Part shown: positions 54,762 to 63,454 of the stretch, one piece after another
Layout of the letters: each line of letters starts with the position of its first letter
Numbering within the stretch: position 1 is the stretch's first letter
Origin: Aricia agestis
Lineage: Eukaryota > Arthropoda > Insecta > Lepidoptera > Lycaenidae
DNA length: 64,000 nucleotides
Assembly: GCF_905147365.1 (NCBI RefSeq)
Contig: NC_056406.1
Location: forward strand, 3,298,501-3,362,500
Direction: 5' to 3'
Notes under the pieces: model-generated
The model's database searches: none
Told to the model about the DNA's origin: nothing
The model's input: only the letters and a program-made list of their open reading frames with translations
Program-made: the position numbers and the translations under genes

Positions 54762-55663
54762 GTTTATGAATCACTAATAATTGTTAATTGAAAAAATTGA
54801 TAAGAAATTGTGAATGAATATTGTAATCTTACGCCACTCCAAGGTATTGCAACCGGTTTACCACGCTAGCCAGGCCGGCGACGCGCAGATTACCTACGAC
54901 GTGGTCAGCTGATATCAAGTCCACCGAAGTTCCTGAAATTCGCAGTTACAATAATGTGAATCGTAGGAAATATAAATCGAAAACTGCGATTATTGTAAAT
55001 AGAAAATTAAGTTAAGGTAATTAGTTAAGTCAGTTAAGTTTTGTAAATAGTTAATTCTTGTAAATATAACTTGTAGTAATATAAATTATTGTTTAATTTT
55101 AACCTTAGAATACACAAAACTTAATATAATTTAATTTTGTAAATAGATTAGGGAAAAAATAGCTAGAATAATAGCACCAAATAGCTTCGATAAATTACGT
55201 ACCGAGTTTGGTGGGTAGGCTAAAGCTAACTATAGCCTAAATTATAGAAATAAACGTTTAGATTTAGCTTGAATCTTATTATTTTGACTGCAAATAGCTA
55301 AAGATTGAGTTGCGTGAATCGATCCCTTGTGAAATGATCTATATTGATCGATAAGATCCACGTTCTTTGCACTACCACTATCCACACAGGTATGAAACTA
55401 CTAGAAGAACGGGATTTTAGGAATAAATGAGAAAAGGAATAGGGACACTTAGCTGGTTGGCTGACGCTGCGGCGCGAAGAGCTGACCGGCGTGGTTCCAG
55501 AAGCTGTGCCACCTGCCGCTGGGAATAGATGAGTCGTCTGCGATCGCTGCAGACCTCACGACGGCTGATGATGCTGCTGAAGATTCCTCGGGCTGCGCTG
55601 CTGCGGCGAAGACCTCTCACCGGCGGCGATGATATCCCGAGAACAAAGGCAAACCAGTTAAGT
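54762..55663 (-). other. BEL 5' leader, non-coding
   Basis: About 900 bp between primer site and gag ATG. The part near the LTR is GC-rich (55440-55640) and the rest AT-rich. No ORF matching a known domain. BEL leaders of this size usually hold packaging signals; none can be pointed to here. Confidence 0.7.
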
Positions 55664-55681
55664 GTCCTGTCACGGTCGCCA
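55664..55681 (-). promoter_or_regulatory. BEL primer-binding site
   Basis: TGGCGACCGTGACAGGAC on the minus strand, eight bases after the LTR end. It begins TGG as expected for pairing with a tRNA 3' CCA. The tRNA species was not identified. Confidence 0.75.
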
Positions 55682-55689
55682 ATTTTTCT

Positions 55690-56021
55690 TGTTAGAAACA
55701 AGAAAAGACTTGGAAATTGCTTATTCAAAACAACTTCGTACAAAATACAATTTATTCTGTACTATTACAAACAGGGATCGATTATAGATTGCAAAGATTT
55801 TAGTGGATAACAAATGATACGATATGCGGCTACGGGCAATTGTAGGGCGAATAGAGGACGGGCCTTCTAGACAGGTCGAGCCCCCTCCTCAGTCCTCGAT
55901 GACGTAGCTGATGACGTGAAGCGGTGGGGCCCGCCAACCATTTGATTGAAGCGCCTTACAGAAGAAAATAGCAATCGCTCGCTGCTGGCTCTCGTGGTAA
56001 TGTTAATGCCAGGCTTTAACA
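55690..56021 (-). repeat. BEL 5' LTR
   Basis: Same 332 bp as the 3' LTR with no difference found. It would drive minus-strand transcription of the element. Confidence 0.95.
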
Positions 56022-56026
56022 ATTAC

Positions 56027-56546
56027 AAAACCTCAGGTTATTATGTTATTACAAAAGGTATAGACAGTAAACTAAATCATTTTAATTTGCGTTAATAATA
56101 TAACATTTTAAACTTTCGCGTTGCATAATAATTAAAACTTAAGCGTTAAGTCTCGTTAATAATATGTTCGGCTAATTGCTTTTTAAAAACATTCAAAGAT
56201 TGGGAGTGTTTAATGCGCGAGGGTATGCGGTTGTATAGCTGCGCTCCTTCGACAGTAGGTGTCGACTTGCCGTAATTTGTGCGATGTTTAGGTATGACGA
56301 GGTAGCTCGCTCGGCGCGTACGGCGCTCGCTAACTTGTTTATGTTTAGTGAACGAAAGGTTAGTGTGGATATTCCTATTGAGCGTTTTGTGAATAAAAAA
56401 GCAAATGTGGTATTTGTATAGTTTTTTAATGTTCATTATTTTAGTTTCGTCGTAGATTTTAGATGTTGGTGTTAATCGGTTATAGTTAAAAAGAGTTTTG
56501 ATAATTTTATTTTGTAATATTTGTATTTTATCTAATCTAGTTTTAG
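56027..56546 (-). mobile_element. LINE B coding remnant (C-terminal RT tail)
   Basis: Minus-strand frame from 56546 (TRLDKIQILQNKIIKTLF) to the stop at 56146. It reads as the C-terminal tail of a CR1/Jockey-like polymerase (IHKTLNRNIHTN, STPTVEGAQLYNRIPSRIK). The RT core and endonuclease are absent, as expected for 5' truncation. Confidence 0.75.
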
Positions 56547-57297
56547 CGATTAGTATATTTTAGTTATTTTCATAGTAGGATGTCATATGGAATCCTTTTA
56601 TGGGGAAACGCTGCCGACATTAATACAATATTTGTGCTGCAGAGCGAGCGACGTTCCATTTATAAAATGTCTGCTTTAGAATCTCTGAGAGATAAATTTA
56701 AAGAAATTGGTATTCTAACTGTTGCTTCTCAATACATTTTAGATAATGTAATAAGTATATGTTAGAAAAAATATAAGTAAATTTAAAGTTAAAAGTGACA
56801 TTCACTCTAGGAATACTAGAAATAAGCACAAGCTAGATATGCCGGTGATCAGACTTAGTAAAGTCAGTAAATCTTTTAAAGGTCAATGTATACGCCTTTA
56901 CAACAAAATCCCAGAAAACGTTCAAAATCTTTCCTTTAATAAATTTAAAAAAGTAGTTAAAGAACGTTTGTGTGCCAAAGCCTATTATAAGGTCAATGAT
57001 TTCATAAACGATGGCACACCTTGGCAGTAGGATGGCTTCTTGCAAGGCTACTTCTTCATATATTACAATTATGTATGTGGATATTGTATATAATATTTAG
57101 TTACAAAATTGTAAACTTTATTTTAAAAGATTAATTTTTTCTCACTTTTTTTGGTAAAAAAGTGGGCCCCGTGCGAGTTTCTTACGCCGGTTCTTCTCGC
57201 CGGGTTAGTTCCCGAACCGGTGGTAGGCATCATGTAGGACTTTCTGAAAACATCTATTTTAAATTTATTCAGAAATAAAACAATTTTGATTTTGATT
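56547..57297 (+). mobile_element. LINE A, 3' portion and 3' UTR
   Basis: Restarts exactly where the 5' portion stopped: the RT C-terminal block SRMSYGILLWGN, a break near 56760, then LYNKIPENVQNLSFNKFKK and a stop at 57030. The 3' UTR has the GC-rich block GCCGGTTCTTCTCGCCGGG...CCGAACCGGTGGTAG typical of lepidopteran LINEs and ends in a short TTTTGATTTTGATT repeat at about 57297. Confidence 0.8.
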
Positions 57298-57560
57298 CAT
57301 TAAACATTCGAGACAACAAAATATTTTAACTAATATTTAACTTATTTAATATTTAAAGTGTCTGTATGACGAAAGTTTCATATTAAATATATCAAAATTA
57401 TTATCTTTTACACTGGACAGTTTTTCATTATAAACTCAAACTCAAACTTTTTTATTCAGAATAAATTTTTGCAAATATTCTCTGAACGTCTACATGATAC
57501 CTACCACCGGTTCGGGAACTAGCCAGGCGAGAAGAACCGGCGTAAGAAACTCGCAAAGTC
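57170..57560. repeat. Inverted repeat formed by two LINE 3' UTRs
   Basis: About 57172-57235 and 57496-57555 are reverse complements over roughly 60 bp with few mismatches, because LINE A and LINE C face each other. RNA through both could fold into a hairpin with a loop of about 260 nt. Confidence 0.75.
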
Positions 57561-57715
57561 GTGCCATGCGTGTTAGTGGACTGTTGTACGTGGTATTCAA
57601 AGTTGAGGTTGGAATTTCAAATAATCGTTGTTTACGCCTAATATGACTACTTACTCTAAAATTAAAGTGGTTAATCAGTTCCGCATCAATGCCATTTATA
57701 ATTTTATGTAACATG
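57433..57715 (-). mobile_element. LINE C tail, 5'-truncated
   Basis: The minus strand encodes a C-terminal tail (SSHIRRKQRLFEIPTSTLN) to about 57490 and then a 3' UTR with the same GC-rich block as LINE A. It ends in short TTTGAG repeats at about 57433. It lies tail to tail with LINE A, about 135 bp apart. Confidence 0.7.
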
Positions 57716-58097
57716 AGTAGTTAAATCAGAGTTATTTCGTCTTTCTTTTAAAGAAATCATCTTGAAGTGTGACAATCTGTCTGTATAGATAGGTATGTCT
57801 TTTCAGAGTCCGTTTATGACGCTGACGCAAAGATTTATGAGAGTGAAGGAATAGAGATTGCCCTTGTTTACTTCGCACACACTTGAGCACTATAAAATTA
57901 CTCCTGCGTACCTGGCCTGGTTTCAGTGAAACTGGCCACCATCACCGAAATCGGTGTGGGGAGTATTATCACTTAAACTTTGGAATGGCTGATCCAATTT
58001 GGCTGATATTCGTGGAAATCCAGGGAAGCTTTTAAAAGGAAAGTGTGATGAAGTTTATTTTTATATTAATAAATAAAAGAGATGTATTAACCTGTTT
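57716..58097 (-). repeat. Dispersed-repeat sequence, no gene
   Basis: Minus-strand words such as CACTCTCATAAATC with GCTCAAGTGTGTGCG, and AGCCAAATTGGATCAGCCAT, resemble old dispersed repeats common in moth and butterfly genomes. I cannot name the families from memory with certainty. No coding potential seen. Confidence 0.4.
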
Positions 58098-58205
58098 TCT
58101 AACTGTATAGAAACATTGAATTTTTTGGCGGATAGCACAGAGGCTAAAATTATCTAATTCTTTTAGGGGCCGCCCTTTCCTTTTCTTGCCAGGAGTGGAA
58201 AACAT
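58098..58205 (-). pseudogene. Likely first exon of the DDE-type transposase-like gene
   Basis: ATG at 58205 gives MFSTPGKKRKGRP, then CAIRQKIQCFYTVRKQ. This start (STPGKKR, CAIRxKIxxFYTVxK) is typical of insect DDE_3-domain transposase-derived proteins. A donor-like CAG|GTTAAT follows at about 58097. The matching C-terminal exons are at 47011-47397 on the same strand, with the LINE/BEL nest between. That they are one gene is inference; middle exons were not found. Confidence 0.55.
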
Positions 58206-58329
58206 ACCGTTATTATTAAAATAAAATATCCAATTTACATTGAGATCTAAAATTCTTGAAACTTTGGAATAAAATATCTTAAAAACCTGAGCTGATAGAA
58301 AGAAAATTTCTTAGAAACATCCCAACAAA
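58206..58329. other. AT-rich upstream spacer
   Basis: Sequence before the ATG at 58205. No promoter element can be assigned with confidence. Confidence 0.4.
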
Positions 58330-58625
58330 CATTTGACTGGTCGCCGCAACGTGCCAACTCTAACTTTTGATCGTATAAGCTGGTTGCCGCAACGTCGCTA
58401 AAACGTCGACATCACCAAGAAAAGGCCCATTTTACACGACTCAATGACGTATACAAGTCCTGTAGCCGTCGCATAACTTACTTTTTGGCCGTAAAGAAGT
58501 CATGTAGGGCATTTTTTGTCGGGAAGTGGTCGTGAAGAAGTCGTGAAGAAGTCGTGTAGCGCACTTTTTGTCGCGTTGTAGCGGTTTTCACCGCTGCTTC
58601 ACGACATTCAATTGAGTAACTGTAC
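58330..58625. repeat. Tandem and hairpin-forming repeat block
   Basis: Contains two near copies of a ~40-bp segment with GGTCGCCGCAACGT / GGTTGCCGCAACGT (about 58338 and 58380), two copies of a segment reading AAGAAGTCRTGTAGSGCAYTTTTTGTCG (58494 and about 58545), three GAAGTCGTG words in a row (58530-58556), and a small hairpin AGCGGT/ACCGCT near 58580-58596. It could be an end of an unclassified DNA transposon. Confidence 0.6.
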
Positions 58626-59082
58626 GAAACTTGGTTGTAAAAGTGACTGGATAGTACCTATATTAAATTAATGAAATGCTGTCGGGAAGAAACTGACTGT
58701 CAAATTTATTGTTGGATGTAGTCTCAGCCATTTTATTTATTCTGTTGTGTGTTTACTTCGAAACTCAAGTTCAAGGGCTGTTGATCTGATGGGAAATAAA
58801 TTTTATCGAGTTTTACGTGCTAGTTTTAAGTAAATAATAAATGCGCCAGTGAGATTTTTAAAATAAATGATATAATATCATTTAGTATTTTTAAAGAAAG
58901 TGCAAACAGTTACCTCTATACGATTCAAAGTGCAAAACGAGACTCCTAGATAACTTCTACACAACACGCGCTGTGTCAATTCGCATAAACATTCCGCCAT
59001 AGAATCGAGTTTAGGGTTCAGTTAAGTTATTAACAAGAGCCTAAAACCTTATCAATCTTTCTATACAGTTATTAGTTGATCA
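58626..59082. other. Region upstream of the small cysteine-rich ORF
   Basis: AT-rich with no recognisable element or ORF. It may hold the promoter of the ORF at 59083, but no TATA box or initiator could be assigned. Confidence 0.4.
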
Positions 59083-59388
59083 ATGAGTAAAGAAATCAAT
59101 CGTGATACAATGGATATTGATAAGTTTTTAAATAAATTAGATTTCATTACATTGATACGTATGAATTTAAAATGGCCATGGAAATCTACACATTTTGTAC
59201 GCGCTGATCGGTGTTTTGGTTGCGGATTTTATACTAATAGTGCCGAATACCCTGCACATTTTATGCTAACTAAGGAAACTGTTCAATACATGATAAATTT
59301 TGATTTTTTCTGGTGTCCGAGTTGCGCTTTGTTTGCCATATACGATCATTACCCAGACGATGAATGTGATTTCTGTAATAATAATTAG
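59083..59388 (+). CDS. Unrecognised 101-residue cysteine-rich protein
   Basis: ATG at 59083, TAG at 59386-59388. The first 40 residues are hydrophilic. The rest carries three CxxC pairs: CFGC near residue 44, CPSC near 78 and CDFC near 95, with a histidine between the first two (AEYPAHF), which suggests a zinc-ribbon-like fold. No signal peptide or membrane segment. I do not recognise the family. It has no sequence hallmark of the neighbouring elements. Small zinc-binding ORFs are common in insect DNA viruses and also in host genes, and the sequence alone does not decide. An AATAATAATTAG stretch follows the stop directly. Confidence 0.45.
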   Translation: MSKEINRDTMDIDKFLNKLDFITLIRMNLKWPWKSTHFVRADRCFGCGFYTNSAEYPAHFMLTKETVQYMINFDFFWCPSCALFAIYDHYPDDECDFCNNN

Positions 59389-59770
59389 AAATACATTTTT
59401 TTAAAACTACCTACGTGCCTATTTATCAAGCAACTTGTACATAGTTACCTACCTACTGTAGAGGGCGAAAATGAAACAAACAGTGTAGTTTGTTAGTTGT
59501 ATGTAGTGAAATTTTGCTCTCACTCACACATCGTCGTTGTCTCGGTCGTCTCTATTCAACTAGTCGAAGCGTGACCTTGGCAAGCGGCGCATTTTGTTTT
59601 GCATAGACGCAGTGAGTAGTTGTTTGAAGTCACCCGCGCCTCCCGATCGCGTTATCAAATGGGTATATCTTATAAACTACAATAAATTAAAGAAATTTTA
59701 ATAAACACACCTACCTACTTCTGTTTTAGGTTTTCAAGAAAAATGCTTTTTAAATCATTGAAACTATTGA
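59389..59770. other. Intergenic region
   Basis: About 380 bp, moderately GC-rich at 59570-59650. Possible promoter or first-exon region of the gene fragment that follows. A pyrimidine tract with TTTTAG at 59724-59729 resembles a splice acceptor, but the frame after it meets a stop. Confidence 0.4.
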
Positions 59771-60068
59771 ACGTGGAAGACGGTTAATCACCACAGTTCC
59801 TTCATTATGGGAAAGTGATGGCAATTTATATTGGCCAAAGAAAAATGCGATTATGTTAAAAAAAATGAAAATTCGACACCTCAACTAGACTGGAAACTTA
59901 TGTCTTGCCTAGTGGTTAGAGATAATTTATTAGATTATCAAACCGCGGAGCAAGAGATTGCTATGATGTCTGATGCCACAGAAACCGATGACAAGGAAAA
60001 CGAGCCACGAGCAAGAAAGTGTTTAGTTCCATTCAACTTAAATAATCTTGCGAAGGAATGTATACGGG
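59771..60068 (+). pseudogene. Broken host-like gene, 5' exon fragment
   Basis: In one frame from about 59781: RLITTVPSLWESDGNLYWPKKNAIMLKK. After an A8 run near 59855-59862 the sense continues in another frame: NENSTPQLDWKLMSCLVVRDNLLDYQTAEQEIAMMSDATETDD, ending ECIR before a GTAAGT donor at 60069. The VPSLWxxxGxLYWP...DW pattern recalls an N-terminal module of insect DUF4806-type proteins of unknown function; this match is from memory and tentative. One base too many or too few in the A run breaks it. Confidence 0.5.
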
Positions 60069-60106
60069 TAAGTTTTTTTGTTTAACTTACTTAATTAATA
60101 TTTATA

Positions 60107-60474
60107 GAGGGAGTCAAGACAGCATCTCGATTTGTACATGCTATGTAATGATTAGAAAAATAATGAAACATTGGGACATTGAAATCATAACAGTAATACC
60201 TACATGTAAACAGTATCCAAAAATAGGTCACCGAAGTAGTAGGTAGTAGGTAGTACCTACATAAGTAGGCTACTTTTTTAACTTGATAGGTAGGGACCTA
60301 TCTAATTTACCTACACAGTACCTACCTCCTACTAAGAGCAATATATTATTATGTAAACAGTAAGTACTGTTTACATGTAAGTATTTCTGTTATGATTTCA
60401 ATGTCCCCATGTTACATTTTTTTTTCTACACTACATAGTAGGTACAAATCAAAACGCTTTCTTGACTCTCTCTC
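60107..60474. mobile_element. MITE with long inverted repeats in the intron
   Basis: Ends GAGGGAGTCAAG and CTTGACTCTCTC lie between TA dinucleotides (60105-60106 and 60475-60476), as for Tc1/mariner-type insertion. The arms pair over roughly 115 bp (for example CATTGAAATCATAACAG near 60177 with its complement near 60390). The centre is rich in GTAGGTA/TACCTAC words. No coding capacity. Confidence 0.75.
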
Positions 60475-60678
60475 TACTATCTATTGTATTGTATGCTTAG
60501 ATCCTTAAAATTACGCTACAAATTTTGTTGACGTGAACGATGTACGTACAAATAATTTACTGTAATTAGCGTTGAGATTATATTCGTTAGGGTACCTACT
60601 GTTTTCATGTAAATAGTTTAGTATAATTATTGTACATGTATGTTTATTATATTTCTGGGTTATGTACTTACTTTTTAG

Positions 60679-60730
60679 CAAAGTGAAGTAGCCGAAGAAG
60701 TATCTCCTGCGGTGGTTGAAGATGAAGACG
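60679..60730 (+). pseudogene. Broken host-like gene, next exon cut by LINE D
   Basis: The acceptor CTTTTTAG ends at 60678. The exon reads QSEVAEEVSPAVVEDEDA in phase with ECIR upstream. After about 60730 the sequence is the 3' end of LINE D, so the remaining codons and stop are retrotransposon-derived. The rest of the gene, if present, lies beyond 64000. Confidence 0.55.
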
Positions 60731-61110
60731 CAAATTCAAATGTCTTTATTGCCAGAATGTTGTTGATATAAAGGTCTTATTCACTACTTATAGTTCTAAC
60801 ATTCTGCCATAACAATGGCGTGCAATTAAATTAAATATATAAGTAAAATTAATTAATACCCACATCATTATCTTACAAAGAATTTTCTATATAATTTGTC
60901 AATTGAAGAAATATATTATAAGCTTCATATAAAATAAAATACATGTCAAATTGAATAACTATACAATAATAATAATTACATTACATAGAAAATATTTATG
61001 TCATAAGAGATTTTAATTAATTAATTTTATTACATCATACATTGAATTATTGGTCTATAATTGTCAAATTTAATTAATTTTAATAGATAATATATATGTT
61101 ATACATTGCA
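60731..61110 (-). mobile_element. LINE D 3' UTR
   Basis: AT-rich tail after the polymerase stop, ending AATAAAGACATTTGAATTTG at about 60731. It carries the polyadenylation signal close to the end. Confidence 0.75.
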
Positions 61111-63442
61111 TTATTTTTCTTTAAATGTCATATATTCGTTTAATGTGTAAAAACAATTGTTTAATAGCCATTTAGTAATTTGTCTTTTAAGGTTACTTGC
61201 ATTTAATGATTTAAAATTATCTGGTAATTTATTAAAAATATTAATGGCGTTAATGTACACATTTTTCCTATATACATCCATGTGGCACTGTGGCATGTAC
61301 AGTTTATATTTGTATCTTGCTGTAGCACTTCTATTGTTGACATCAGCATTTTTTGGAAAGTAGTGCGAATGTTGCTTAACAAAAACACAAATATCTCTTA
61401 TATACAAGCATACCAAAGGGAGGATCTGTAATTTCTGAAAAATTGGTTTGCAACTATCTAATGGGGAAGCTCCACAGATTGCCCTTACACACTTCTTCTG
61501 AACTTTAAATGCCCTATCAATTTCAACAGAGTTTCCCCATAGTAGTAGCCCATATGAGAGTACAGACGAAACATATCCGTGGTATGCACAACGTGCTGCT
61601 TCGGTCGAGACTTTTAGACGTAATATTTTAATTGCGTATATAAACTTGTCAATTTTATCGCATACATGGTTTACATGATCCTTCCAGTCACAGTGTCTAT
61701 CTACAATTATTCCTAAAAATTTTGCTGAATTAACTTCTTCTATAGCAGTGCCGTCAATGTTAATATTCAAGTCAATAGGTCGTGTTCTATAATCTCTAAA
61801 TTGTATTAATTTTGTTTTATTTATATTAATTTTTAAATTATTATTATTAAGCCATGTCATGATTTTTTTAATTGTATTATAAATGTCATTTTGAAAATAA
61901 TTTATATTTTTACGCTTAATTATAGCCGTGGTGTCGTCTGCAAATAAAATTGTATATTGATCTGTTACGTTAGGAAGGTCATTAATGTAAATTAAAAAAA
62001 GTAACGGACCTAGTAAGCTACCTTGCGGGACCCCGAAATTATTAGGTAAAAAGTCCGACCTGGTAGTAGATTCTTTCCCTTTTTGAATGTTCGATATTTG
62101 TACACATTGCTTTCGTCCCGATAGATAACTTTTAATCCAGTCCAAGGCTTTGCCACGTATTCCATATTTTTCTAGCTTATATAGTAGCAGCTTATGATCT
62201 ACGAAGTCAAAAGCTTTAGACATATCTAGAAATATCGCTGCTACTGGGTTTTTATCATTTATAGCTTCTGTTATGTATTTTATAAGATTAAAACAAGCTA
62301 AAGTTGTATTACTATTTTTACGAAAACCGAATTGTTGTGAAGTAAGTATATTATTTGTAGTGACAAATTCGTAAAGCCTTTTTATCATAATTTTTTCGAA
62401 TACTTTAGATATAACTGGAATCAAGGTGACCGGTCTATAATTATTTATGTCAGTTTTATCTCCTTTTTTAAATAGAGGTTTGACTATAGACGTTTTTAAT
62501 ATTTCGGGGAATTCACCTTCTTCAAAAGATAGATTTATGATATAGCTTAAGGGACCACATATATGTTTCGCACAAGCTTTAATCATTTTTGTATTTAAGT
62601 TATCAATTCCTACTGAATTACTGTTGTTAAGACTATTTATTGTTTGAAGTACCTCATGTTGATCGGTCGGCCTAAGAAAAATTGTATTTATTAATTGTGT
62701 ACTTAAAGTTTTAGCAATGTCATTTATTTTAAATTTAAATTCTTTGTTCGTCAATTCTGTATAGTATTTATTAAATGCTTTGGCAATGTCATTAGTAGCC
62801 GTAAGAACTTTGTCATTATAAGAAATTGTATTTATGTCATGATTAGATTTTATGTCATTAATGTTATTGTTTATAATGTCCCAAATTGCTTTACATTTAT
62901 TTTTATTCTTATTTATATATTTTTTATTTTGTAACTGTCTTGATTTATAAATACATTTTTTAAGAGTTTTATAATAAGTTAAATATTTTTTATAATTGTT
63001 AGATTTGTCTTCACTTGTTGATTTATATTTAAGATACAATTTCCTTTTTACGATGCATGATTTTCTTAATCCCTTAGTAAGCCATAATTTATTCGTCTGT
63101 CTATTGTTTTGCTTGCATATTATTACTGGGAAACATAATTCAAAGAATAACTTTAATGTGTCATGGAATTCCTTAAAAGCTTGATTTAAGCTGCTCATTT
63201 TATAAACATCCGAGAATTTGTATGATGATAAACAGTTACAAAATTTTGTTATATTGTCATTGCTAAAATCTCTAACAGACTTCGTCCAGGAGACTAGTTC
63301 ATGTTTCTTCTTTACCCTTACTGTAAGTAACTGGCCTGTTTCGTGGTCTGATAGAGCAAGATGGTGAATTTCTGCGGTACAAAATTTTATATTACTGGCA
63401 AACTGATCGAGGCATGCCATTTTTCTCGTCGGTGTTGTAATA
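61111..63442 (-). CDS. LINE D reverse transcriptase ORF (CR1/Jockey-like), 769 codons from the first ATG
   Basis: The frame begins within the endonuclease end: LSDHETG near residue 24 holds the last catalytic D-H pair. A basic asparagine-rich linker follows (about 110-220), then reverse transcriptase with PLFKKGDKTDINNYRPVTL near 315, LDMSKAFDFVDH near 405, GVPQGSLLGPLLF near 475 and LFADDTTAI near 503 (active-site aspartates at about 61933-61938). The C-terminal tail (SYGLLLWGN, IFNKLPDNFKSL) ends EYMTFKEK. The internal ATG is not the true start: the protein is continuous with the endonuclease at 63455-63985 apart from a single frame change in an A6 run near 63466. It is otherwise undamaged and is the best-preserved element outside the array. 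Confidence 0.92.
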
Positions 63443-63454
63443 TGTAATTTTATA

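Larger units (their letters stand above)
49279..56021 (-). mobile_element. Complete BEL/Pao LTR retrotransposon
   Basis: 6743 bp between two 332-bp LTRs that are identical by eye, flanked by ATTAC at 49274-49278 and 56022-56026. A primer site, a G-rich polypurine tract, Gag with a Pao-type domain, protease, RT, RNase H and integrase are in the usual order on the minus strand. It sits inside LINE B. Identical LTRs mean a young insertion, yet the pol frame has five disruptions. Confidence 0.95.

Noticed and set aside
55417..55810. ORFs on both strands over the BEL leader and LTR
   Set aside because: GC-rich leader gives chance ORFs; no Gag-like content and wrong position.
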